A model generated the notes under the pieces. It was given only the letters and a program-made list of their open reading frames with translations. It did not search any database and had not been told where the DNA came from. A DNA stretch of 64,000 nucleotides from Pseudogymnoascus destructans (Eukaryota > Ascomycota > Leotiomycetes > Thelebolales > Thelebolaceae): positions 124,001 through 188,000 of the forward strand of contig NW_020167522.1 in NCBI RefSeq assembly GCF_001641265.1, in the 5' to 3' direction. Position 1 is the stretch's first letter. Each line of letters begins with the position of its first letter. Positions 1 to 9,883 of this stretch are shown piece by piece. The translations under genes and the position numbers were made by a program.

Positions 1-585
1 CTGGGTGTATATGATATGTCAACAGGCGACGACGTAGAACGTGATGTGGAGTAAAACCAATGGCTAGACGCGCACGTGGGCGTGGATTCACATTTTCAGT
101 CCCATCAGCACTCACAGTTGGAACCCCGGCCACTGCGTGTTTTTCCATTCGCTTAGACATGATTATGCCCACTGTTCGGCTAGAGAGAGCCGTTTCCTGT
201 TTTGTTCTATTGTGGGTGATTGTGGGTAATTTGGGTGATTGTGGGCGTCCAGAAATCCTGTTCCTTCTGTGTTGTGGGCGATCAAGAGACCCTCATGATC
301 CGCGGGTCATTTATATATTCCGGCGGGGTTCGTGTTAGTAAATCAATAATGGCTATACGCGCGCACGGGTGTGGATTCACAGACTTGTCATACAATTGAC
401 CCACTGTCCAACAAGGTATCAATACATTTCTCATTTTTGATACATGCCATCTTTCCTCAATGGGAGGAATGGGATGAGTCTTAGATCTTTGGGTATATAA
501 ACAGCTCTTCCTGCCCCTCGCAGATCTCGTTTGAAGCTGTCAACTCGTACAAGTGCCGTCTATCAATTCCCAGCTACTCTCGATC
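1..585. other. intergenic, upstream of the zincophore-like gene
   Basis: No convincing gene is seen. It holds an imperfect 34-bp direct repeat (59-92 and 348-381), a short G-rich tandem stretch around 215-250 (units like GTGGGTGATT), and a TATA-like box TATATAA at about 494-500. The rest is presumed promoter for the downstream gene. Confidence 0.5.
412..417 (+). promoter_or_regulatory. possible zinc-response (ZafA/Zap1-type) hexamer CAAGGT
   Basis: CAAGGT lies about 170 bp upstream of the start codon of a gene whose family is induced by zinc starvation. In Aspergillus fumigatus ZafA recognises CAAGGT-type motifs. A six-base match is expected often by chance, so this is only suggestive. Confidence 0.25.
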
Positions 586-1682
586 ATGCGTCTTTCTTCG
601 GTTCTCGTCGGGGTATCCCTCCAAGCTCTCCAAGCAGCAGCCTTACCCGTTGGCAGCTACGAGTCTCCCTTCACATCCACCTCTCCGGCTCTTGCAACCT
701 CAACTCCTGCCCTAGCCTATGACTGGAGCTCAGGTTACGTGTCTCAATTCGTCATTCACCCGTCTTGCAACTCGACCGAGCGCCATGAGATCACATCTGG
801 CCTCGAGCAAGCTGTCACCATAGCGAAGCATGCAAAGGAACACAGTACGGCCCCAACGTCGTCACGTTATCAATTCTTTGTGATAATGTGACTAGACCCC
901 TTCGCACATCAATGCTAACCATTCTTTAGTCCTCATCCACCGCAACAGCTCCAAGGTCTTCCAGAAGTACTTCGGACAGGGCCCAACCGGCCCCGTCATC
1001 GGATGGCTGGACAAGATCGCCACCGCGAACCGCGCTGGTATCATTTTCCGCTGTGATGACCCAGATAAGAACTGCGCAACCCAAGTCCGTAAGTCTTCAT
1101 CTTCTCTCTCCAATATGGAACTTTCTGACGCAGAGTGCAGGCTATGGAGGACACTACAGGGGCTCCAACGCCACTGCGGAGACTGTCATCTGCCCCCTTT
1201 CATACACAAACCGTCGTCCCCTAACAGCCCTCTGCGCTCGGGGCTTTGACATGGCAACGGGTCGCGCTAACGACTACTGGGCCGCGGATCTCATGCACCG
1301 CCTGTACCACGTCCCGGCTGTCGGCGAAGACGAAATCGGCCACTACGCCGACGGGTACTCTGGGCTTCTCAAACTGGCGGCTGGCGCAAACCACACTGAC
1401 GCTGCACGTAACAGCGCGTCGCTGTCGTATTTCGCTCTTGAAGCGTATGCGTATGATATCTCGGTTCCGGGCGAGGGATGTCCTGGAAAGGTAGTTGAGG
1501 AGGAGCATGATCACGGCGCGAGCGCGACTAGCTCGGCTGCCGGTGCTGCTGCCACGTCAGTTAATCCAACGAGGGTTATTCCTGGGTCACCGACTGCTGC
1601 TGCCCCGGTAGCTACAGCAGCTGGAGGCGGAGCTGGGAAGGAGTGCCATACTCATGATGATGGAACGGAGCATTGCACGTAG
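586..1682 (+). CDS. secreted HRXXH-family protein (Asp f 2 / Pra1 / Zps1-like zincophore)
   Basis: Three exons (586-844, 930-1088, 1141-1682) joined in frame give 319 aa. Both introns have good donors (GTACGG, GTAAGT), branch-like GCTAAC/CTGAC and CAG/TAG acceptors. The ATG at 586 is chosen because it begins a clear signal peptide ending near AALP. The mature part contains HRLYH, the inactive-protease motif that names the HRXXH family (Pfam PF13933), with four or more cysteines. A Ser/Ala/Thr-rich linker leads to a C-terminal Cys/His cluster, ECHTHDDGTEHC, like the zinc-binding tail of Candida Pra1 and A. fumigatus Asp f 2. Family members are secreted, bind zinc, and are induced when zinc is low; some act as adhesins or allergens. 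A role in zinc capture is inferred. The zinc transporter often found beside the gene would lie to the left, outside this window. Confidence 0.88.
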
Positions 1683-2300
1683 GTTTTTGCGGAAGGCCAC
1701 ATGTCGTGCTATAATTGCATTGTTTCACGAGCGACGAAAAATTTCGTGAGGCGATTTTATTTGATAAATGTAGCCTAGAATTAATAGCTGCGCGCATCCA
1801 TTTTGCAATTACTTTATATATATATATATATTACCTCATCCCGCAGAGAACAGTAACTTTACAAGTTGTATAAGTGTGTTGGCCGAGGTTGGGACATCCG
1901 GAGTACGGACAAACCTCCCCCGCGCCCAAACATCACAAAGCTGGAAGTTGGATGTATGACATCATTCCCCCTCCATGGACGACGTCATGTACCCCAGTAC
2001 CACCATTCATCGGGGCTGTTGTACTGTGGTTAAGGGACGATACAGACTAATGATAAGTTAGGGGGAAGATGGAGGTAAATCTGGCTGGATGGGGTTGAAG
2101 CATGGCAGGACAGCCGTCATTGCCCATACATGGTCGACGTCAGCAATTCAAAGGTCAAGGGGGGCAAGATATATGCCGCCTCCCCTCCCCGGATTTCGAG
2201 CCTCTTCTTCGGACATACCGACTATTTGATTGCATACCAAACCATTTGACCACTATTGTCAACAAGAAGCATTCAACCAACCCAACCAAGATTAGCAAAC
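1683..2300. other. intergenic, zincophore-like gene to hydrophilic-protein gene
   Basis: About 620 bp without a supported gene. It contains a (TA)n stretch near 1815-1830. The last 200 bp before 2301 are CT-rich and CAA-rich, as expected of a fungal promoter and 5' leader. Confidence 0.4.
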
Positions 2301-3734
2301 ATGGAGACCATCCAGCGTGCCGCCAGCGCCGCCAGCGAGGCTCTCTTCGGCGAGCACGGAGAGCACGGGCATACCACCCACGGTAATACGGGTACCACCA
2401 CACGCACCAATGCCGCGGGAGAGATGACCCACGAGCCGCTGTCGGGACGGACAGGGGATACGAAAGCAGGAGAGCCATATGACGCTGGTAACCTAGGTGG
2501 TGCGTTTAACTCCTTTCCAAATGTGCGAGATATATGGGATATATGCTAACGGTTGAACAGAGTGGATATGTTATGATAACGAGAGAAGGAACTAACAATC
2601 ACAGACGAGAGATCCCAGCAACGCATCGCCGCTTCAAGGGACGAGCCCACCAACATCACCGGCACAGCTAGAGAATACACTTCCACCACTGGCACATCAG
2701 GCGGATACGCCCCCACTACATTCACTACCGGCGGCACTGGCGGATACGCCCCAACCACATTCACTACCGGCACAGCTGGCGGATATGCGCCCACCACTTC
2801 CACCACCAGGTCCACCAGCGGCGAAGGTGAACTCCGCCGCTCCTCCGACATCTCCCCCCGCTCCAGCCCAGCCACAGGCACGATCCCCATCCCCTCCAAC
2901 ATTGACCGCCATGCCGGCGGAGGCTCGTACTCATCTGCCCGCGAGACCGCCGCGCGCGCTATGGGCGCAGCTGAGACGCCTGGCAGCAGTGTCGGTGCAG
3001 CAGGATACGCTGGTGCTGGCGCTGCTGCGGGAGGTACGGGACTGTGGAGTGCGGGGCAGGGGAGGGAGGAGGTTGACGCTAGAGATGGAGGACAGCAGGG
3101 ACAGCAAGCGAGATTTGCGGGTGAGGGGGGCAAGGCGGATGCAGCGGATGCAGCGGATGTGGCGCCTTCGAGGGCGCATGCTGAGGGGATGAAGGTTAAG
3201 GATGCTGGCGAGACTTCTACGACTGGTCCGACTGGGGTTGGTGCTGGAGCTAGACCTACTAGCGCTGCCAGTGCCGGAGCTAGACCTACTAGCGCTGCCA
3301 GTGCCGGTGCTGCAACAGGTGGCGAGGGCGCACCCCTTGGCCGCCGCCAGAGTCTGACGGCTCACCTCCCGGGCGAGCCTGGAGGCGAGGGCATGCGTCG
3401 CACGAGTGGCGCTGGGGAGGGAACGGGGGAGCAGTGGGTTAAGAGCAGTGGGATGAAAGCTGATGGCGGTGATTTTGACGCCAGTGCTCCTGGTGCTGGA
3501 AGGGAGGCTGATCGTGAGTTTTCTCCTTTTTTGTGTTCGTTGCGAAAGGGGCTAATGTTTCACACAGGCCTGTTGACGGAGAAGGGCATCAAGCGCTCGG
3601 GTGCGGATGAGAAGGAGGTGACGGGGCAGATGGATACGAAGGCACCGAATGGGTACAATAATGCTTCGGAGAGCGAGAAGCTGGGAGGTCTGAAGGATAA
3701 GCTTATGAATAAGCTACATAAGGGTCCGCTGTAA
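2301..3734 (+). CDS. low-complexity hydrophilic protein with internal repeats, function unknown
   Basis: Three exons (2301-2499, 2605-3513, 3568-3734) give 424 aa. Intron 1 has donor GTGCGT, branch ACTAAC and acceptor CACAG. Intron 2 is 54 nt, a multiple of three, so unspliced reading stays open; its donor GTGAGT and acceptor ACAG argue that it is removed. The N-terminus (METIQRAASAASEALFG) may form an amphipathic helix. The middle is rich in Gly, Thr, Ala and Ser with three copies of a GGYAPTTFTTG-like unit and two of GARPTSAASA. The C-terminus (LGGLKDKLMNKLHKGPL) is a conserved-looking amphipathic tail. No enzyme domain, signal peptide or membrane segment is visible. It resembles fungal glycine-rich or stress-type proteins in composition, but I cannot name the family. 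Confidence 0.75.
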
Positions 3735-4004
3735 CATGAGGGCTCGATAATATGGATAGGTGTGTGTGACGAGTTTTCTGCGCAAGCTCGTCGTTGGATT
3801 ATGTTTTGGACTTTGTATAAGCTAGTTCCTATTGAATGATCCATCCACCTCAAACCCTCAGAAATTTCAAATCCCAACAACAACCCACGACCCTTCGTCC
3901 ATTTCATCAATCCCACAACCCGTATTCCGAAATGTGGTTAAATAGGTTATACGGGTGTTTGCTTACATCAAGGTCGATAAGTCATCGATGTACATTAAAC
4001 AAAT

Positions 4005-4119
4005 GTCTTCATGGCTCAGTTGGTTAGAGCGTTGGTCTCATACTTCTTGTATGACGTAACTGTCAAACAGTCATGTGATTGCCATCCAAAGGTCGTGAGT
4101 TCGAACCTCACTGAGGACA
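4005..4119 (+). tRNA. tRNA-Met (CAT), elongator type, with a 41-nt intron
   Basis: A full cloverleaf can be drawn. The acceptor stem GTCTTCA pairs with TGAGGAC with one G-U pair. The D arm is GCTC/GAGC, the anticodon CAT is at 4039-4041, the T arm is GTGAG-TTCGAAC-CTCAC, and the discriminator base is A4119. The intron (4043-4083) sits after position 37, the standard eukaryotic site. The 31-39 T-T mismatch also occurs in yeast elongator tRNA-Met. A pol III T-run follows at about 4126-4131. Confidence 0.9.
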
Positions 4120-4535
4120 ATTCAATTTTTTGCCATTTTTTGTGCTATTTTCTGTCTAATGAATGCCTTTTTTTTTTTTTTTTTGTCTTTACTAGCCCTG
4201 ATCTATTGGCGTTGACATATGACGGAGAGAGCAGGAGGACTGTGCGTGGGGGTTAGAGGGAGCTGAACAGGGGATGGGCAGTTATTCTGCACGGGGTTGG
4301 GAGGGGTACTTGTGCCCCCTAAAAGTCCAAGGGACTGTGGATGGCACTAACTTAGTGATTGCAACAATTGACGGCAACAGTGATTGCAGCAACTGTAATT
4401 CACACAAACTTTATACAACGGCTTTTCCTCTTTCCATCGTCGTAGCCCCTTATCACCGCATGACCCGTGCTCGTCAACTCTCCTTCGATTCTGCCGCCTC
4501 CGTCACTATACTGCTGCTCGCCTCGCAGTGAACTG
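4120..4535. other. intergenic, tRNA-Met to unknown gene
   Basis: No supported gene. It holds the tRNA terminator T-run and a second run of about 17 T near 4168-4184. The 85-codon open frame at 4274-4531 has no recognisable features. Confidence 0.4.
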
Positions 4536-5288
4536 TTATGCGCGACGTCTAAGATCGTAATTATCACGCCTTGCCCGTAGCATCGCTTGCCACGTCCGGA
4601 CCTGCATGTCCTCGAGCGTCATATTCTTCCCAAAGAAAGCTCCTGTCGGAGTAAACAAGTTGTGTTCCACGGCATGAAAAAGGAATACGGCGTACAAGTC
4701 GAGGGGGATGAACTTTCCAATATCATGAAACTGAGAGTATCTCCTGGCTCCCTGCTCCTCCTCCATGGCTATGGCCACTATGACCGTGACGAATCGTGGC
4801 GTTATCTTGGGGAATACGCTACCATCGCCGCCAATTATGTCGAGGTTCTCTTCCAGGCCAGAGTAGTATGGCCAAAACGCTTCACTCTTCATCCAGATGT
4901 CCAAGGCTTCGCCGTCAGAGAACCCGAAAGCAACCGTGAGACGCTTTCTTGACCTGAATGTCGTTGCTGGGATTGGGCCATGAATTCCTGATGAAGCCTC
5001 TATTAGCTATAATGCCTGTAGCTGTGGGAACCAGTATTAATTACCGATGCTGCCGCTGCCTGTTTCAATAGGGGCTTGGTCATTTTCACCGGGTTGGGCA
5101 TTATCTCCATGAGCGAAACCAGGCCCATACGTTTCGCCTTGGGGGGCGGCCACTTCCCCTTGATTGACAATGAGATCTTGCTCGCCGCTGTTGTTCTCCA
5201 TTTCGGGGTTGCCATACATCTCGCCTTGAAAGATGGCCATTTCCCCTTGATTGCCAAAGAAATATTGCTCGCCACTGTTGTTCTCCAT
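4536..5288 (-). CDS. unknown protein with two tandem ~29-residue N-terminal repeats
   Basis: Two exons on the minus strand (5045-5288 and 4536-4987) splice in phase to 231 aa. The intron 4988-5044 has donor GTAATT, a GCTAAT branch-like site and acceptor CATCAG. The N-terminal third consists of two imperfect copies of a unit beginning MENNSGEQ and containing NQGE and PQGE/FQGE, rich in Asn, Gln, Glu and Gly. After the splice comes an ordinary globular-looking region (FSDGEALDIWMKSEAF, later FHDIGKFIPLDLYAVFLFH). I recognise no family. The ATG at 5288 is chosen because an in-frame stop lies about 20 nt upstream with no good acceptor between; an additional 5' exon is possible. The overlapping plus-strand frame at 4587-4952 is judged a shadow. 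Confidence 0.55.
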
Positions 5289-5979
5289 TTCGAGGTCGTA
5301 TTTAAAGTCTCAAAGGTAGACTTCACGGGCAGTACTTGTAGGCGGACCGGGGAATATGAAGTTGAGCAGAAGTACAGCATCAAAGAGTTCAGGGTCAATT
5401 TACCTGAGTAGAGACGCCTGTAAAAAAAACGGAAGGAGCAACCCACAAATCTGGAACGCTCACTAAAGCATCTATCTTGCATTCACCAACTTTTTAAATC
5501 CCAATGTATATGTAGATCAATATATCTCTAAAAGCGGTTGATTGACGCCTTCATACCCAACAGATAAAATATCAAGTTGAGACCCCAACATGCTTCATAG
5601 CTGTACACCGATGCTATCATCTGAAGAGCAATACCACGAAAATTGTTCTCTTACTATTCAAGGCCGGTCTCTCAATGCCGGGGATAAAGTGACTTGTAAC
5701 AACTTATAACAACTTACATCAATAAACAGTACTGAAAATGATACATCCCACAATTTTCAAATCGGGCCTGAGCCGACTTATCCATAGTATCTCCTATGGC
5801 GAGCTGATTAGAAAGAGGCAAAGAAAGAAAAAAACAAATAACAAATAACGCCAAAAACATCCGCCCAGTGATGTGAAATGCAAACCAACGATGCCGATGA
5901 GACGCTCTCTCCCGTTTGTACGATGGGTATAGACGGTTTACTTCATGATATACTTCCTCCTTGCCCATCCAGCGGTGCA
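5289..5979. other. intergenic, unknown gene to GTPBP1-like gene
   Basis: About 690 bp without a supported gene. It includes the 5' side of the unknown minus-strand gene and the 3' flank of the minus-strand GTPase gene. An A-rich run near 5827-5848 is the only compositional feature. Confidence 0.4.
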
Positions 5980-8025
5980 TTACTCTCCCTTTACCGCAGC
6001 GGCAGCAGCGCCGGCAGTAGCAGAACTCTCCTTCGCTCCCTCCCCACCGCCATCGCCAGCCTCCTCCTTCTCCTTACCTTTCTCCTCCTTCTCCTTACCT
6101 TTCTCCTCCTCCCCAAGGCCCTCACCGCCCCCACCCAAAGGCTTTAACGGATCATACCCCACGCTCTTAACAATACCCAGTCCCTTCGTCCTGCCCTCTC
6201 TGAACAGCAACCTATCGCCGGGAACCAGATACTCTGGCCTCTGCACGAACCGGAACGCCACCATCGCGCGATCTCCAGTGCGGATATGCGCTCGGTCAAT
6301 AGCGATGATGGTGCAAGTCTGAGAGACAGGCCCGACGTGAAGCATGGCCTGGTACTTGGGCTTGATAGTCGTGGCGTGGGAGAGAATGAGGACTGCGAGA
6401 GTTAGTCTACGAAAAATGGAGCAACGGGGGAAAAACGTACCCTCCGCGACAAACTCGCGGAACACGCGCGGCGCATCAGCCGCATCCTCTGGCTTCGCAA
6501 GCACCACCATTCCCTTCCGCACATCCCGCCGCCTCACCCTCTTCAGCGCAAACGACGCCGACTGCCCCGCCGATGTGGCTGGTACTGGGATTCGCTTCCG
6601 CTCAATCGAGCGGATCGTCGTCTGCGTGAAGTGGCCCAGCGAGTCGGGGCCGACGAGGACGTGGTCACCAGCGTGCACGACGCCGCTCTTAACGACGCCC
6701 GACACGACAGTCCCGACGAATGGGACAGAGAAGGTATCGTTGATGTGGAACTCAAACGGCGCCGTGGCATCATAATGTCCATGGTGAGGCAGAATGTTGA
6801 GGAACGTGCGGACCAGGTCGAGGTTCTTCCCTGTGACATTCGAGACCTGGAAGATGGGGCAAATGCGCTGCGAGACGAACTGCGTGGCTGTGTTGATGCA
6901 GCTCTCGCGGTCGGAGATGAAGATGGGGATCTTGCGCGCGCCGGGAGATTTGAGGATCCGCGTTATCTGCGTGATGGTCTGCTCGAGGATATGTGGTGGG
7001 CAGATGTCGATCTTGGTGATGACGACCATCACGGGGACGTTGAGCGCGAGCGCGATACCGAGATGCTCTTTGCTCATACCGATGAGCCCATTGTTCGCGG
7101 CGACCATCAGGAGGCAGTAGTTCGGGCTTGACGAGAGCATCCCGAACACCGTTGTGCGCAGATACCGCTCGTGTCCAGCCAGATCAGTGAAGGATATCAC
7201 CTTGGCCGAGCGCTTCCCGATCTCCTCCCACGACAAGCTGCGGCCGGGGACATCTGATACGATGATCTTCCCTGTCGCACTGAACCCCATAATCTCCATG
7301 CCGACAGAGCTAGTCCGCCCACTCTCAATCTCATGCTTATGCCGGAACAGATTAACACGCGCCTTCCCCCTCCCATCATCTAGCCCTCCCTTCACCAGCA
7401 CTCCGAGCATGGTACTCTTCCCCGCATCGACATTCCCCACGACGGCTATCCGTGTCTCAATCACATCCTCCGCCGTCGACGGGTTTTGCCTCACTGAGAC
7501 CTTCCCACTGGACTCCTTCTCCTTGTCATCAGCCGTCTCCGCCTCAGCCTCCCCCCCGACGTTCTTTGTAAGCAGGACCTGGCACTCTGCACGTTCATTC
7601 GAGGCTGCCTCACGCAGCCGTGCGAGTGCACCCTCCCACTCCTCTTTTGTAAGGTTCATACACTCCCCACTGTTCTCGAAGCCGATATCGAAGACCGTTT
7701 CGCCGTGGCCCTCGAGGATGCGTGCGCGCAGTACCTCTCCAAGCCGCGGGATCGCATCATCTGCATCGCCTAGCAGCAACTCACGCAGTCGGACCTGCGG
7801 CGCTGAGTCGGCGAGGTCGAGAGAGTTCAGGATGTCGAGCTCATCGTGGTCGTCGGTGGCGGAGCTACCCGCCGGGTACCGCGTCGCTTGCTGTTTCTCG
7901 ACGTACTCCGCGAATTCGCTGAGGGCCTGCGTGGGTTAGCTAGATCGCATATCCTATTGTATAGTTTTACATACTGATTCGCCTTTCCGCCGCTCATGGG
8001 GGAGCTGTTTCCCTTTGCTGGTCAT
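5980..8025 (-). CDS. GTPBP1/GTPBP2-like translational GTPase
   Basis: Three exons (7975-8025, 6441-7926, 5980-6392) give 649 aa. Intron 1 (7927-7974) has donor GTATGT, branch GCTAAC and acceptor CGCAG. Intron 2 (6393-6440) is 48 nt, in frame and free of stops, but has GTACGT, GACTAAC and CGCAG; removing it restores the conserved join FVAEVLILSHATTIKP. G-domain motifs are GNVDAGKST (G1), DLAGHERY (G3) and TKID (G4), followed by EF-Tu-type beta-barrel domains. The C-terminus is Gly-rich and charged, with KEKEEKGKEKEE. Animal GTPBP1 and GTPBP2 are EF1A/eRF3/HBS1 relatives tied to ribosome rescue and mRNA turnover. Homologues exist in filamentous fungi, where their role is poorly known. Cytosolic location is inferred. 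Confidence 0.9.
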
Positions 8026-8550
8026 GTCTGGTGTGATTTGGTTCGCGGACGGAGTCCTATGTCGCGACCCGCCGTAGGGTTTGTACTTTAGTTAGAAGGC
8101 CGCCGTGTATTCGAATAATCATTTGGATAGTATGTGGCCGTTAGGTATATGAGGGTTTGGGGAATTGCTGGCGTGGGCTGGTGTCTATGTCATAGGTGCC
8201 TTCCGAGCTGGGTCTATAGGGAGAACGCCTTATGGGTCAGAGACCAGGAAGCTGGCGGTGACGCACACGGCCAACACGGTCCTCAACTACAGAGTACATA
8301 GTAACGAGGCTTGGAGCTGAAGTTGCTTTGATTATGTATGGCTATGACTGGAAAGGTCATTCATTGAGCATTTTATTGCTCTGTTGGTTGGTTTGTGGCT
8401 GCGCGGCTTGACGCCTTGCGCCCACCCGGTCCTCCAACAACGGCTTACAAGTCTCCATTTCCTATCAGACGCGTGTATCCCCTTCTATTCCAGGTATTTC
8501 GAGATATGTTGTTCTCCGTGGATATCAGTCGGGGTCAATGTCGTGGTTGG
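8026..8550. other. intergenic, GTPBP1-like promoter and LSM3 3' flank
   Basis: About 525 bp. Both neighbours are on the minus strand, so this holds the GTPase gene promoter and the LSM3 3' untranslated region. Nothing else is recognised. Confidence 0.4.
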
Positions 8551-9020
8551 TCATGACGAAGCTTGTGGTGATATGAGCACAACGCTGTCTCCTACATTGC
8601 GGGTCAGTATTTGCGTCCATGAGATTCATGAGTGGTAGCTCAAATTATAGAAGATCCTACCTCGTACGAAAAGCATCTCCGACTTCTTGTGGATAGTCTG
8701 TTGTAATGTTAATGTCTGCCAGCCAGTGCAAGAAGCTTGCCAATAATACCTTCAGAGTCTCTCCATCTTCATCATCCTCATCCACCACGTAGACTGTCTC
8801 TACTACATCCCCAAGCACCAGGTTGCAATGGCTATCGTAGGCCTGTGCGACAAGTCAGTATTGGGCGCAGACGTGCTTCGTTGGACATATGTACGTGAAG
8901 ACGGCCCTTCAGTTCGCGGTCACCCCTCAGCTTGACAAAGACGATCTCGTCCAGGGACAGGCGTACAAGATCAAGGGGCTCATCAATAGGAGCCCCGCGA
9001 CCTTCATCAACATCAGCCAT
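8551..9020 (-). CDS. LSM3: U6 snRNA-associated Sm-like protein LSm3
   Basis: Four exons (8895-9020, 8750-8842, 8661-8697, 8551-8591) give 98 aa, the usual LSm3 length. The three introns are 52, 52 and 66 nt with donors GTACAT, GTATTA and GTAGGA and CAG/TAG acceptors. Phases fit throughout. The protein starts with an acidic tail and PLDLVRLSLDE, then Sm1 (VFVKLRGDRELKGRLHAYDS) and Sm2 (MLFVRGDSVVLIS), separated by an acidic linker. LSm3 is a subunit of the LSm1-7 ring, which activates decapping in P bodies, and of the nuclear LSm2-8 ring that binds the U6 3' end. DCP2, its functional partner in decay, lies 25 kb away, probably by chance. Confidence 0.95.
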
Positions 9021-9494
9021 TATGAATGTGTCGATCGTTGACGCTGTAAGCTTGCTGGCGTGGTGCGGGTTATCAAAGATCGCGATTTGACTAGGGCGGA
9101 AGTTGCCGCCGTTGGGAGCCAGCCTTGAATAAATGTTTATGGACGCTTCATGGCTTTACGGGCATCAACACAGGTTTTATGAGCAGCTTCTTCTTGCAGA
9201 GGGAGGCAATAGAAAGCTACAATTCTCTTGAATCCCCATTCGCATGGTGCTCCCTCCTAGCTGGCCTCACTGTGTCCGCCACAAGTGCCGTTTTTAAGCT
9301 TCTGTCCATCTCCTCAAATAGTAAAACGGAGATATTCTACTCAAAAAATTACATGACGGAGAAGACATACCCCAGTCAGACTGCATATAAAATCTATCTG
9401 CTAAGGTAATAGCAACATGATTGGCAAAAATATATTCAATATGAAAACAAAAAAAAATTGACTGGTCTACTTGGGAGTAGATGGTTCTGAAAAT
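9021..9494. other. intergenic, LSM3 promoter region
   Basis: About 470 bp. It holds the LSM3 promoter on the minus strand and the pol III terminator of the minus-strand tRNA-Glu (T-run opposite 9491-9495). No supported protein gene. Confidence 0.4.
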
Positions 9495-9586
9495 TCCGAA
9501 CCGGGGAGTCGAACCCCGCGCAACCGCGGATTCATAATTCTTTCGAATGGTGAGAGGCGGATATGTTACCGATACACCAGTTCGGA
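9495..9586 (-). tRNA. tRNA-Glu (CTC) with a 22-nt intron
   Basis: On the minus strand the acceptor stem TCCGAAC pairs with GTTCGGA. The anticodon CTC is at 9552-9554, in a CTCTCAC loop as in other fungal tRNA-Glu(CTC). The T arm is CGGGG-TTCGACT-CCCCG and the discriminator base is A. The intron (9529-9550) follows position 37. The outermost anticodon-stem pair is T-T. A T-rich terminator follows on the minus strand. Confidence 0.88.
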
Positions 9587-9883
9587 GTGGGGTTGAAGAT
9601 CGGAATCACTATTAGGGTACAAGTAGGGCGGCAAAAGGATCCCGTCGCATCCCTGACCGGAGCTTCTCGTTGTATAAATATTCAATGGCGAGGCCATAGA
9701 CCATCTTTCACCCAGACTACTGAGCTCTTTGAAATTGAAGTCATCACATCTGCCCAGCGGCAATAAAAATGTCCCAAATTTGCTATGTGTCTTCCACAGT
9801 CGCGTAACCCCCCCTGTACATCCCACCTGTACAGCATTATTAACACCCTTGAGCCTATGATACACCGCTTCCCCCATTCTCCG

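Noticed and set aside
2546..3133. 195-codon minus-strand frame opposite the hydrophilic protein
   Set aside because: Its Pro/Val-rich repeats are simply the complement of the plus-strand coding repeats; the plus strand has introns with matching phases.
4587..4952. 121-codon plus-strand frame opposite the unknown minus-strand gene
   Set aside because: The minus-strand frame continues across a good intron into a repeat-bearing exon with consistent phase; the plus frame has no such support.
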